A stretch of 16,079 bases of DNA from Candidatus Dadabacteria bacterium UBA2774 (GTDB taxonomy: Bacteria > Desulfobacterota_D > UBA1144 > Nemesobacterales > UBA2774), in the NCBI GenBank assembly GCA_002352485.1, contig DEIM01000230.1, positions 1 through 16,079 on the forward strand, in the 5' to 3' direction. Position numbers and translations under genes: made by a program. Numbering within the stretch: the first letter of the stretch is position 1; each line of letters opens with the position of its first letter. A model generated the notes under the pieces. That model was not told the DNA's origin. It did no database searches and saw only the letters and a list, made by a program, of their open reading frames with translations. This document shows positions 1-7,921 of this stretch, piece after piece.

Positions 1-113
1 TCTAACTTGGATATACTTAATATTTTAGGTTAATAAAGTTTGTTTTATGTACCAGAAAGTATCAGTAAGGTGTAAGTAAGAATTTATATAGTTCAAAATA
101 AAGTGTTTATAGT

Positions 114-120
114 GAAGGTG
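114..120 (+). promoter_or_regulatory. Ribosome binding site for infB
   Basis: GAAGGTG ends 8 nt before the ATG at 129 but only 2 nt before the in-frame TTG at 123. This spacing favours the ATG as the infB start, which also gives the usual short IF-2 N-terminus (MGNVRVYEL). Confidence 0.6.
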
Positions 121-128
121 TATTGTAT

Positions 129-2849
129 ATGGGAAATGTAAGAGTATATGAGCTCTCGCGAGACCTGGATAAAACCAATAAAGAGATATTAAATGCAGCA
201 AAGGGTCTTGGCATTTCGGTTAAAAGTCACGCGAGCTCTATATCTGACGAAGAAGCTAAAAGAATAATCGACAAGATCAACTCACCTGGTAAATCCGCGG
301 CTAAAGCCCGGGACGCGCAGGCTGATGAACAAGAGAAAGTCAGAGTATTTAAATCAGAGTCGGGTGCAGAGGTAGTTGAGAGAAGAAAAGGTGCGCGCGT
401 AGTCCTTCGTAGAAAGAAAAAGCTGGAAGAGCCTATAGAGCCTGAAATTGAACAGGTTGCGGCGGCTGCAGCTGATGCCGAAATAATAGATGAAACAGTC
501 ACTTCAAAAGGTTTGGATACTGACGCTGCCGAGCTTGAGACAAAGGCTCCGGGATTAGAGGAAGGTCAAACAGAGCCTCAGGACGTACCTGAAGGGGCTC
601 AAAGCCAAATCTCAGAAGAATCTCCCGCCGCTGCTGTAGAGTCACAGGAGCCGGAGCAGAAGTTAGAGCCCGGTCAAGTAGACGAGACTCAAGCGGAAGA
701 GGAAAAACCCTTAGAGGGTAAACAGGGCGAGCAGGGTAAAGGTGCTCAGAAAGATGGGGCCAAGGGGGCAGCTAAGGAAACCCCTGAAGAGGCTGCCAAA
801 AAATTCAAGAAAAAAACAAAAAAAGTTAAGCCAAAGCGTGAGGAAATAATAGATGAGGATACGCTAGAGGAGTTAAGAAAGGCTTTTCGAACTAAGCTTC
901 CGGGTAGAAAAAGAGAGTACCTGGTTGATGACAGACGCCCGAAGACCCGCCCCACAGGGGGAAACGCTCAGCGTGATAGGCGTTTTGATAATAGAGGGAG
1001 TAGGGGTTCCGCAAGAACAAGACAGCCCCTACAACACACAGCCTCAAATTCAGCTGAGGTTATTCCATTTTCTGCAAAGCCGTCTAAAAGAGTTGTAAAA
1101 ATCGGAGAATCTATAAACCTGGGTGAGCTTGCAAAGCTTATGAGCCTTAAGGCCGGAGACGTCATCAAAAGGCTTATTTCCCTGGGAGTTAAGGCGACAC
1201 TGAACCAGGCGCTTGATCACGAAACCGCCACTTTGATCGCAGAAGAGTTCGAGTATGAAGTTGTAGTGGATATTTTTGAAGAAGATGATCTTCTTTTAGA
1301 GATGGCTAACGAGGAAGATACAAACGGCGAGCTTACTCCGAGACCCCCGGTTGTGACCGTTATGGGCCATGTAGATCACGGTAAGACGACGCTCCTTGAC
1401 TCGATAAGGAAAACAAATGTAGTGGAGGGAGAGGCGGGAGGTATTACACAGCACATTGGCGCTTATTCGGTTGATTTAGACGGGCGCAAGGTAGCGTTCG
1501 TTGACACGCCGGGACACGAAGCTTTTACTGCAATGAGAGCGCGGGGCGCTAAGGTTACGGATATCGTAATTCTTGTAGTCGCAGCTGACGACGGCGTAAT
1601 GCCGCAGACTCAGGAGGCTGTCAATCATGCGCGCGCTGCGGAAGTACCGATTATCGTCGCGATAAATAAAGTCGATAAAGACAATGCGGATGTAGAAAAG
1701 ATAAAGCGTCAGCTCTCTGAGATAGGTCTTCTCTCTGAGGAGTGGGGCGGGGATACGCTTTTTGCAGAGGTCTCTGCAAAACAATCAATGGGAATTAAAG
1801 AACTACTGGAGCTCGTTTTACTTCAGGCAGACTTGCTTGAGCTTAAGAGTGACAAAGAGAAGAGGGCAAACGGATTTGTGATAGAAGCGGTACTTGATAA
1901 GGGCAGGGGGCCGGTCGCAACGGTACTCGTTAGCGAGGGTACTCTCAAAGTCGGGGATCTTGTGGTAGCGGGAACGACTTACGGTAAAGTGAGAGCACTA
2001 CAGGACGATAAAGGAGCTCGAATTAAAGAAGCGGGACCTTCGGACCCAGCTGAAATAATGGGCCTCTCGGGGGTACCTGAAGCAGGTGAGCGGTTTTATG
2101 TTGTAAAGGATGAGAAGGCGGCTAAGGAAGTTGTCGGCCACAGAGAAACGAAACGCAGAGAGACTGCGGCAGCCAAGGAAATCAAGCCTACACTTTCACT
2201 TGAGAATCTGTTCGAATCGCTTGAAGAAGACGATATAAAAGAGCTTCCGATAATTATAAAAGCCGATACGCAGGGCTCTGTCGAAGCTGTACGGGAATCC
2301 ATAGAAAAATTAAGTACTGATAAATGTCATGTGAAAGTAGTGCATACGGGAGTGGGCGGCGTGAACGAGACGGACGTGATTCTCGCAAGCGCATCTCAAG
2401 CCATAATAGTGGGATTTAATGTCAGACCCGACACAAAAGCCCTTGGGGCATCAGAGAGAGAAGGGGTATCGCTTGAGCTTCATACTATCATATATAACCT
2501 GATAGACAGGGTCAGAAGCGCTATGGAAGGTCTGCTCGATCCTATAGTGAAGGAGAAAATTACAGGACATGCGGAAGTAAGAGAGACATTCCATATATCC
2601 AGGATCGGAACCATTGCAGGCTGTATGGTTAGTGACGGAAATGTAGTCAGAGACAGCAACGTGCGGGTGGTTAGGGACAGCGTGGTTGTGTACGAAGGGA
2701 AGCTTGATTCACTCAAAAGATTTAAAGATGACGTGAAAGAAGTTAACGCAGGCTATGAATGCGGTATTGGTATTGAGAAGTTTAATGATATAAAGGTAGG
2801 AGATACCTTTGAATTCTATGTACACGAGGAGTTTAAACAAGAGCTTTAA
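129..2849 (+). CDS. infB: Translation initiation factor IF-2
   Basis: GTPase that brings fMet-tRNA to the 30S subunit and promotes subunit joining in the cytoplasm. The 906-aa product has an N-terminal IF2_N domain (about 1-52), a long Glu/Ala/Lys-rich low-complexity linker (about 53-300), a second IF2_N-like segment (about 322-378), and then the G domain. G motifs are visible: GHVDHGKT at 413-420 (G1), DTPGHEAF at 459-466 (G3), NKVDKD at 513-518 (G4) and SAK at 549-551 (G5). These are followed by the beta-barrel and C1/C2 domains that bind initiator tRNA. The start is set at ATG 129 because the Shine-Dalgarno is 8 nt upstream; a TTG two codons earlier is possible but too close to it. It is the first gene of the tightly packed translation cluster. 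The linker is longer than in compact IF-2 proteins, but long acidic linkers are usual in several Gram-negative groups. No key motif is missing. Confidence 0.98.
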   Translation: MGNVRVYELSRDLDKTNKEILNAAKGLGISVKSHASSISDEEAKRIIDKINSPGKSAAKARDAQADEQEKVRVFKSESGAEVVERRKGARVVLRRKKKLEEPIEPEIEQVAAAAADAEIIDETVTSKGLDTDAAELETKAPGLEEGQTEPQDVPEGAQSQISEESPAAAVESQEPEQKLEPGQVDETQAEEEKPLEGKQGEQGKGAQKDGAKGAAKETPEEAAKKFKKKTKKVKPKREEIIDEDTLEELRKAFRTKLPGRKREYLVDDRRPKTRPTGGNAQRDRRFDNRGSRGSARTRQPLQHTASNSAEVIPFSAKPSKRVVKIGESINLGELAKLMSLKAGDVIKRLISLGVKATLNQALDHETATLIAEEFEYEVVVDIFEEDDLLLEMANEEDTNGELTPRPPVVTVMGHVDHGKTTLLDSIRKTNVVEGEAGGITQHIGAYSVDLDGRKVAFVDTPGHEAFTAMRARGAKVTDIVILVVAADDGVMPQTQEAVNHARAAEVPIIVAINKVDKDNADVEKIKRQLSEIGLLSEEWGGDTLFAEVSAKQSMGIKELLELVLLQADLLELKSDKEKRANGFVIEAVLDKGRGPVATVLVSEGTLKVGDLVVAGTTYGKVRALQDDKGARIKEAGPSDPAEIMGLSGVPEAGERFYVVKDEKAAKEVVGHRETKRRETAAAKEIKPTLSLENLFESLEEDDIKELPIIIKADTQGSVEAVRESIEKLSTDKCHVKVVHTGVGGVNETDVILASASQAIIVGFNVRPDTKALGASEREGVSLELHTIIYNLIDRVRSAMEGLLDPIVKEKITGHAEVRETFHISRIGTIAGCMVSDGNVVRDSNVRVVRDSVVVYEGKLDSLKRFKDDVKEVNAGYECGIGIEKFNDIKVGDTFEFYVHEEFKQEL

Positions 2850-2857
2850 GTTGTTAA

Positions 2858-3148
2858 ATGGTGATAGGAATACTAAGAATTGACCTATATCTGACGGGAA
2901 CCAGATCCCTGAAAGACAAAAGACAAATCCTGAAAGGTTTAATCCAGCGAGTCAAATCAAGATACAATAACGTTTCAATCTCTGAGGTAGATTCACTCGA
3001 TCTATGGCAAAAGGCAACAATAGGTATATCTTTTGTAAGCAATGAGACAGCTTATGTGAATTCTATCCTCGATCAGGTAACCGGGTTTATAGACTCAACG
3101 GGTCTTGTAAGGCTGGGTGAGAGGGAATTTGAAATTATTCATTTTTAG
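2858..3148 (+). CDS. ylxP: DUF503 family protein (YlxP-like)
   Basis: A 96-aa protein matching the YlxP/DUF503 family of small alpha/beta proteins. The family N-terminal pattern is visible: GILRIDLYL, then SLKDKRQILKGLIQRVKSRYNNVSISEVD. This is followed by the segment with the LWQKATIGISFVSNE pattern. The family's biochemical role is not settled; in Bacillus and many other bacteria the gene sits next to infB and rbfA, and a link to ribosome assembly or translation is inferred from that position. It starts 8 nt after infB and its TAG stop overlaps the rbfA ribosome binding site, so it is almost certainly co-transcribed and probably translationally coupled. The ATG at 2858 has no strong Shine-Dalgarno, consistent with coupling to infB termination. 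Confidence 0.9.
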   Translation: MVIGILRIDLYLTGTRSLKDKRQILKGLIQRVKSRYNNVSISEVDSLDLWQKATIGISFVSNETAYVNSILDQVTGFIDSTGLVRLGEREFEIIHF

Positions 3149-3151
3149 GAG
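3147..3151 (+). promoter_or_regulatory. Ribosome binding site for rbfA (TTG start)
   Basis: AGGAG overlaps the ylxP stop codon and lies 6 nt before the TTG at 3158. No ATG or GTG occurs at the right place, so this site decides the TTG start of rbfA. Confidence 0.65.
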
Positions 3152-3157
3152 TTTTAA

Positions 3158-3514
3158 TTGACGACAAGGTTCAAGCGCTCAGACAGGGTTGCGGATTCTA
3201 TAGTTAAAGAAGTGTCCCAGATGATTGTAAAGGGAGAGATTAAAGACCCGCGATTAAGCTCGGTTTTTATCACCGGGATCAAAGTTGTGGAAAATCTCAG
3301 TATTGCGGAGATTTTTTTTACAGTCATGGAGAATACAGGTGACAAAGTAGAGGCTCTTAAGGGGCTTCAGAGCGCAAAAGGTTTTATTAAAGGAAGACTT
3401 GCAAAAAGACTCAAAATAAGACGGATACCGGAGCTCAAATTCAGCTTCGACAGCGCCCTGGAAGAGGGCTACAAAGTGGATGAAATATTAAGAGGTATAG
3501 ATAGTGAGAAATAA
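3158..3514 (+). CDS. rbfA: Ribosome-binding factor A
   Basis: RbfA is a single KH-like-domain protein that binds the 30S subunit late in assembly, near the 5' end of 16S rRNA, and helps maturation, especially in the cold. The 118-aa length is typical. The family pattern is clear: RSDRVADSIVKEVSQMIVKGEIKDPRL near the N-terminus, VFITGIKVVENLSIAEIFFTVM in the middle, and KGRLAKRLKIRRIPELKFSFDSALEEGYKVDEIL at the C-terminus. It begins with TTG, supported by AGGAG 6 nt upstream. The last 11 nt overlap the start of the following DHH gene, so the two are likely translated in a coupled way. Confidence 0.96.
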   Translation: MTTRFKRSDRVADSIVKEVSQMIVKGEIKDPRLSSVFITGIKVVENLSIAEIFFTVMENTGDKVEALKGLQSAKGFIKGRLAKRLKIRRIPELKFSFDSALEEGYKVDEILRGIDSEK

Positions 3515-4490
3515 AATCAAAGAGATAGCCCAGGTAATCAGAGGGGCCCAGAGGGTGCTCATCACCTCTCACGAGAATCCTGATAGCGATGCTCTGGGGT
3601 CAATGCTCGCACTCGGGCTGGGCTTAAAAAAGTTGGGTAAAGAGGTTACGTTATATAATAAAGACGGTGTGCCCGAATTACTCGCATTCCTGCCGCATTC
3701 AGATTTAATTGTGAGCTCAATTAATGATATAGAGGGCACGTTTAACTTGTGTTTTGTCGTCGATTGCCCGACTACGGATAGGCCGGGTAAGGAGTTTGAG
3801 GAATTTCTGTCTACCACAAGGTGCTCTAAAGTTGCAATTGTAGACCATCACCAGACAACAAGCTCCGCAGAGAATCTGAGCCTGCTTGATCCAAACGCCT
3901 CTTCAACGGGCGTACTTATCTATTCCATACTGAAGAGTCTCGGAGTGGAAATAGATTCTTCCATTGCAGAGAATATTTACACCACAATAGTAGGCGACAC
4001 CGGCTCTTTTAGATATTCAAATACAAATTCGGAAACCTTTAGTATCGCTGCCGAGCTGGTTCAGGCCGGCGCTGAGCCCGAGAAGATATCCCAGGCACTT
4101 TATGAAAGCGAGCCTCTTAAAAAGCTCAAACTCTTGGGGCTTGTGCTCCCCACTCTTCACGTAGCAAGCGATAACCGTGTCGCTTCAGTTCACGTTGACC
4201 GTACAATGTATGAGATTACCGGAACAGACAGAGAAGATACTGAAGGTATGGTCAACATACCCCGTAGTATTAAGGGGATAGAGGTTGCTCTTTTATTAAG
4301 ACAGGAAACAAATAACTCAACCCCCTCTTGGAAGGTGAGTCTCCGCTCCAAAGGGGATGTGGATGTCTCCAAGATCGCCGAGGGTTTTGGGGGCGGAGGC
4401 CATAAGAAAGCGGCCGGGTGTAATATATCAGGCGAGCTTAACGACGCAATGCGAAAAATATACGACTCTATAAATGAGGCGCTTAAATGA
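3504..4490 (+). CDS. nrnA: DHH/DHHA1 phosphoesterase, bifunctional oligoribonuclease / pAp phosphatase (NrnA-like)
   Basis: A 328-aa DHH-family phosphoesterase. Proteins of this type degrade short RNA oligonucleotides (nanoRNA, including pGpG) and in some bacteria dephosphorylate pAp. The metal-binding motifs appear in order: SHENPDSDALGS (about 21-32), VVDCP in the 70s-80s region, VDHHQ with DHH at 114-116, and GDTGSFRYSNT near 165-175. The DHHA1 substrate-binding motif GFGGGGHKKAAG is at 294-305. The start is GTG 3504, with AGAGG 8 nt upstream inside rbfA, giving an 11-nt overlap with rbfA. Its stop overlaps the truB start as ATGA. Position between rbfA and truB is common and suggests it finishes off fragments produced by RNA turnover in the same cluster (pnp). 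Whether it has both NrnA activities cannot be told from sequence. Confidence 0.92.
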   Translation: MRNKIKEIAQVIRGAQRVLITSHENPDSDALGSMLALGLGLKKLGKEVTLYNKDGVPELLAFLPHSDLIVSSINDIEGTFNLCFVVDCPTTDRPGKEFEEFLSTTRCSKVAIVDHHQTTSSAENLSLLDPNASSTGVLIYSILKSLGVEIDSSIAENIYTTIVGDTGSFRYSNTNSETFSIAAELVQAGAEPEKISQALYESEPLKKLKLLGLVLPTLHVASDNRVASVHVDRTMYEITGTDREDTEGMVNIPRSIKGIEVALLLRQETNNSTPSWKVSLRSKGDVDVSKIAEGFGGGGHKKAAGCNISGELNDAMRKIYDSINEALK

Positions 4491-5398
4491 ACGGTGTTAT
4501 CGTTTTAGATAAACCAAAAGGTATTACTTCACAGCAAGCTGTAAGTACTGTGAACAGAATCTTGAAAATCGCAAAATCAGGCCATACGGGCACACTTGAC
4601 CCTTTTGCTACGGGTGTGCTGCCTATCTGCATAAATCAGGCGACTAAAATTATCCCCTTTATGTACGGGGGATTTAAAAAATACGAGGGCGTTTTGGAGC
4701 TGGGTATTTCTACCGATACACTCGATGCAACAGGCGAGGTGACTCAGGAATCAGAAGTCCCGGATTTAAGAGAAAATGCGGTTCTTGATGTATTTTCTAA
4801 ATATAAGGGTAAAATAAACCAGGTTCCTCCGATGTACTCAGCTATAAAGAAGGACGGCGTGAGGCTGTATGAGTATGCGCGTAAAGGAATAGAGGTACAG
4901 AGAAAGCCGAGGACTGTAGTTGTGAAAGAGATTGATCTTTTAGAGTTCAGTCCACCTTATTTGAGATTTATGGTAGAATGTTCCCGTGGCACTTATGTTA
5001 GAGTGCTCGCTTCCGACATAGCGGAAGAGCTTGGATGTGGCGGTCATTTAAAAGAGCTTAGAAGGACAAAGAGCGAAGGTTTCACTATTGATGACGCAGT
5101 CACGTTCGAAGAGCTTGAAACAGGCTCAGGGAATTTCAGGGATTTAAATGAAGCTCTACCGCACTTGCCTCGTTTGAATATTACCGATACGTTGGCCAAG
5201 GAGATAAGGGACGGAAAGCAGTTGAGAGTGTCTCATCTGGATACGGATGTATTGCCGCATTTTAAGATTGGTGAGCGTGTTAAGATATATACCGGTCAGG
5301 ATTTGGTATCTATAACAGAAGCGCAGGCAGATTCTACTGAGATAAATTCTCTTGATGGGGATATGGTTTTACTAAAGCTTTTAAGAGTGTTTAACTGA
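4487..5398 (+). CDS. truB: tRNA pseudouridine(55) synthase
   Basis: TruB isomerises uridine 55 in the T-loop of elongator tRNAs and acts as a tRNA chaperone. The 303-aa protein shows the opening GVIVLDKPKGITS, the catalytic motif GHTGTLDPFATGVLP with the nucleophilic aspartate at residue 38, the KYEG and QVPPMYSAIKKDG motifs, and CSRGTYVRVLASDIAEELG around 165-185. The C-terminal part (about 230-303) is the degenerate PUA-like region. The ATG overlaps the stop of the upstream DHH gene by 4 nt (ATGA), so it is translated by coupling. In many bacteria ribF follows truB; here it is absent and rpsO comes next after 51 nt. Confidence 0.97.
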   Translation: MNGVIVLDKPKGITSQQAVSTVNRILKIAKSGHTGTLDPFATGVLPICINQATKIIPFMYGGFKKYEGVLELGISTDTLDATGEVTQESEVPDLRENAVLDVFSKYKGKINQVPPMYSAIKKDGVRLYEYARKGIEVQRKPRTVVVKEIDLLEFSPPYLRFMVECSRGTYVRVLASDIAEELGCGGHLKELRRTKSEGFTIDDAVTFEELETGSGNFRDLNEALPHLPRLNITDTLAKEIRDGKQLRVSHLDTDVLPHFKIGERVKIYTGQDLVSITEAQADSTEINSLDGDMVLLKLLRVFN

Positions 5399-5449
5399 CG
5401 AGAATTAAGATAAATATAACTTTTTCCAGAAGTCGAAGGAGGTTTTACA

Positions 5450-5719
5450 ATGGTACTTGATAAAGAAGAAAAATCAGAGCTTATGAATGAGTACGCAAAT
5501 CATGATAAGGACGTAGGCTCTTCAGAAGTTCAGGTGGCGGTACTGTCACGCCGTATAAAGGATCTCTCCGTGCACATGGAGCAGGCTCCCAAAGACGTTC
5601 ACTCAAGAAGGGGTCTTGTATCTATGGTTGCTAAGCGAAGAAGACTCTTAAATTACATTAAAAGAAATAAGCCGGAGACATATCCGGACCTAATTCAAAA
5701 ACTCGGACTTAGAAAGTAG
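5450..5719 (+). CDS. rpsO: 30S ribosomal protein S15
   Basis: S15 binds the central domain of 16S rRNA early in 30S assembly and contributes to an intersubunit bridge. The 89-aa length is exactly typical. The conserved pattern GSSEVQVAVLSRRIKDLSVHM followed by DVHSRRGLVSMVAKRRRLLNYIK is present, and the C-terminus ends in the usual LGLRK. A strong Shine-Dalgarno, AAGGAGG at 5436-5442, lies 7 nt before the ATG. The gap to pnp is only 19 nt, too short for the stem-loop terminator found between these genes in E. coli, so rpsO and pnp are probably one transcript. I could not identify an S15 autoregulatory pseudoknot in the 51-nt leader. Confidence 0.98.
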   Translation: MVLDKEEKSELMNEYANHDKDVGSSEVQVAVLSRRIKDLSVHMEQAPKDVHSRRGLVSMVAKRRRLLNYIKRNKPETYPDLIQKLGLRK

Positions 5720-5724
5720 GGTTT

Positions 5725-5731
5725 AAGGAGG
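5725..5731 (+). promoter_or_regulatory. Ribosome binding site for pnp (TTG start)
   Basis: A perfect AAGGAGG lies 7 nt before the TTG at 5739. A nearer TTG at 5734 is in a different frame. The strong site supports TTG 5739 as the true pnp start. Confidence 0.7.
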
Positions 5732-5738
5732 AATTGTA

Positions 5739-7874
5739 TTGATTAATCAACCTAAAAAGGTTGAAGCTCAAATTTATAATAAAAATTTTGGGCTTGAAAC
5801 CGGAACACTAGCTAAACAAGCCAATGGTGCGGTATTAGCCCGTTACGAAGACACTGTAGTTTTGGCGACTGTAGTTGCTGCCTCTGAGAAAGCAGAAGGA
5901 GAGGATTTTCTGCCTCTTACCGTAAATTACCAGGAAAAATCGGCTGCCGCGGGAAAAATACCCGGTGGTTTTTTCAAGAGAGAGGGAAGGCCCAATGAAA
6001 AAGAGGTTTTAACCTCAAGGCTTATTGATAGACCCATCAGGCCGCTTATTACAAAAGACTTTACATACCAGACGCAGATTATAATCACGGTATTCTCTGC
6101 AGACGCAGACCATGACCCCGATGTCCTTTCCGTAACAGCGGCTTCAGCAGCGCTCATGCTCTCAGACGTTCCATTCGAAGGTCCTTTGGCCGCCGTAAGA
6201 GTAGCCAGAATCGCTGGGGATTTCATATGTAATCCTACAAAAGCTGAGCTTGATGAGAGCGATATGAATATTATAGTAGCAGGGACTAAGGAAGCCATAG
6301 TAATGGTTGAAGGCGGGGCGCAGGAAGTTCCAGAAAATGATGTCGTGGACGCTCTGATGTTCGCGCACTCGTGCATTCAGGAGTTCATAAAAGTTCAGGA
6401 AGATTTGATCAGTGGTTTAACTATAGAAAAAAGAGTGTTAACCCCTCCCGAATTCGATGAGGAATTTAATGCCAAGGTTGTCTCATTTGCAAAAGACAAA
6501 CTTAAAGAATCGATAGTCATCGCCTCTAAGGCCGAAAGAAAAGAACGCATCAAAAATGTTTTTACAGAAACTCAGGAATATATGACCTCGGAGTATCCAG
6601 ATCGAGATGAAGTGGATATCTCAAAACAATTTGAGGAGCTCGTTAAGAATTCGGTCAGGGGTATGATCGTAAATGACAAGAGAAGGCTTGATGAAAGAGG
6701 TTACACCGATATAAGAGATATAAGCGGTGAGGTTGGTTTTCTTCCCAGGGTTCACGGCTCGGCCGTATTCACCAGAGGTGAGACGCAGGCTGCCGTAACT
6801 GCAACTCTTGGGACCAAGTTTGATCAGCAGAGAATTGACTCACTTGAGGGAGATATTACAAAGACATTCATGCTTCACTATAACTTCCCGCCGTACTCTG
6901 TGGGTGAAACCAGTTTCAGACTTGGGCCGGGAAGAAGAGAGATAGGCCACGGGGCTCTTGCTGAAAGGGCAATCAAAGTTGTTCTGCCTAATCGGGAAGA
7001 CTTCCCATACACAATACGTATAGTCTCTGAGGTCTTAGAGTCAAATGGTTCATCCTCAATGGCTACTATATGTGGAGGTACTCTTTCACTTCTTGATGCC
7101 GGAGTGCCGATATCAGCTCCAGTAAGCGGTATTGCAATGGGGCTCATTAAAGAGGGTGATGATTTTGTTATCCTCTCAGATATCCTAGGGGACGAAGACC
7201 ATTTGGGAGATATGGATTTTAAAGTAGCGGGTACAAAAGATGGTATAACCGCTCTTCAAATGGACATCAAAGTCACAGGGGTTACTAAGGAGATACTTAT
7301 GCAAGCGCTTGAACAGGCGCACGGTGCAAGACTCCATATACTAGATAAAATGAATGAGATTATGGCTACCCCGAGAGAGGATATATCTAAATACGCTCCT
7401 AGAATTATCTCACTTCAGATAGATCAGAATAAGATAAAAGACGTTATCGGCTCGGGTGGTAAGACCATTAAGAAGATTGTGGAATTAACCGGTGTCCAGA
7501 TAGATATAGATGATGCGGGTACAGTGAACATTGCATCGCCTGATTCAGAGGCTTGCGCTAAGGCACAAGCTATTGTTGAGGACATTGTTTCAGAGCTTGA
7601 GGTCGGCAAGGTTTACCTTGGCCGTGTGAAGAAGATCCTTGATTTCGGCGCAATAGTCGAGCTTGGAAGCGGACTCGGCGGCGGTAAAGACGGCCTTGTG
7701 CATATCTCGGAGCTTGCTCCTAACAGAGTGGAGAAGGTTACGGATATTCTTAATGAAAAAGACGAAGTGCTTGTTAAGTGCATTGGAAAAGAGCATGACG
7801 GCAAAGTTAGGCTCAGCAGAAAACAGGCGCTGGACGAAGATATTGAAAATTACAGAGACAACACAGGATCCTAA
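5739..7874 (+). CDS. pnp: Polyribonucleotide nucleotidyltransferase (PNPase)
   Basis: PNPase is the trimeric phosphorolytic 3'-to-5' exoribonuclease of mRNA turnover and can also add tails. The 711-aa protein has the standard layout. The first RNase PH domain (about 1-225) carries GGFFKREGRPNEKEVLTSRLIDRPIRPL. A helical linker spans about 240-310, and the second, catalytic RNase PH domain about 315-540, with GPGRREIGHGALAERA, SNGSSSMATICGG and GDMDFKVAGT. The KH domain has GSGGK at 571-575, and an S1 domain occupies about 622-697. The S1 domain has a slightly longer Gly-rich loop (GSGLGGGKDG) than the common form. The start is TTG, supported by a perfect AAGGAGG. It lies 19 nt after rpsO. A stem-loop begins 6 nt after the stop codon. 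Confidence 0.98.
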   Translation: MINQPKKVEAQIYNKNFGLETGTLAKQANGAVLARYEDTVVLATVVAASEKAEGEDFLPLTVNYQEKSAAAGKIPGGFFKREGRPNEKEVLTSRLIDRPIRPLITKDFTYQTQIIITVFSADADHDPDVLSVTAASAALMLSDVPFEGPLAAVRVARIAGDFICNPTKAELDESDMNIIVAGTKEAIVMVEGGAQEVPENDVVDALMFAHSCIQEFIKVQEDLISGLTIEKRVLTPPEFDEEFNAKVVSFAKDKLKESIVIASKAERKERIKNVFTETQEYMTSEYPDRDEVDISKQFEELVKNSVRGMIVNDKRRLDERGYTDIRDISGEVGFLPRVHGSAVFTRGETQAAVTATLGTKFDQQRIDSLEGDITKTFMLHYNFPPYSVGETSFRLGPGRREIGHGALAERAIKVVLPNREDFPYTIRIVSEVLESNGSSSMATICGGTLSLLDAGVPISAPVSGIAMGLIKEGDDFVILSDILGDEDHLGDMDFKVAGTKDGITALQMDIKVTGVTKEILMQALEQAHGARLHILDKMNEIMATPREDISKYAPRIISLQIDQNKIKDVIGSGGKTIKKIVELTGVQIDIDDAGTVNIASPDSEACAKAQAIVEDIVSELEVGKVYLGRVKKILDFGAIVELGSGLGGGKDGLVHISELAPNRVEKVTDILNEKDEVLVKCIGKEHDGKVRLSRKQALDEDIENYRDNTGS

Positions 7875-7880
7875 TTTCTA

Positions 7881-7912
7881 AAGCCCTTGAGCACTTTCAT
7901 GCTTAAGGGCTT
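7881..7912 (+). promoter_or_regulatory. Stem-loop between pnp and miaA
   Basis: AAGCCCTTGAGCA (7881-7893) pairs with TGCTTAAGGGCTT (7900-7912): 13 pairs including one G-U, with a 6-nt loop. No run of T follows, so it is not a classical intrinsic terminator. It may protect or process the 3' end of the pnp transcript, weakly attenuate read-through, or act as a leader structure for miaA, whose proposed TTG start is 10 nt downstream. The only Shine-Dalgarno-like bases near that start, AAGGG at 7905-7909, lie in the 3' arm. Confidence 0.5.
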
Positions 7913-7921
7913 ACCTTCCTG

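Noticed and set aside
16..110. Promoter for infB in the AT-rich leader
   Set aside because: Several TATA-like strings occur, but none has a -35 at acceptable spacing; infB may also be read from upstream genes outside the window.
5927..6376. 149-codon minus-strand open frame opposite pnp
   Set aside because: Shadow of the conserved PNPase first RNase PH domain; Ser/Ala/Pro-rich translation typical of antisense frames.
7663..7881. 72-codon plus-strand open frame overlapping the end of pnp in another frame
   Set aside because: Lies wholly over the conserved S1 domain of PNPase; no evidence of frameshift or dual coding.
7881..7912. Calling the stem-loop after pnp an intrinsic terminator
   Set aside because: No T-run follows the stem (ACCTTCC instead), so it is reported only as a stem-loop of uncertain role.
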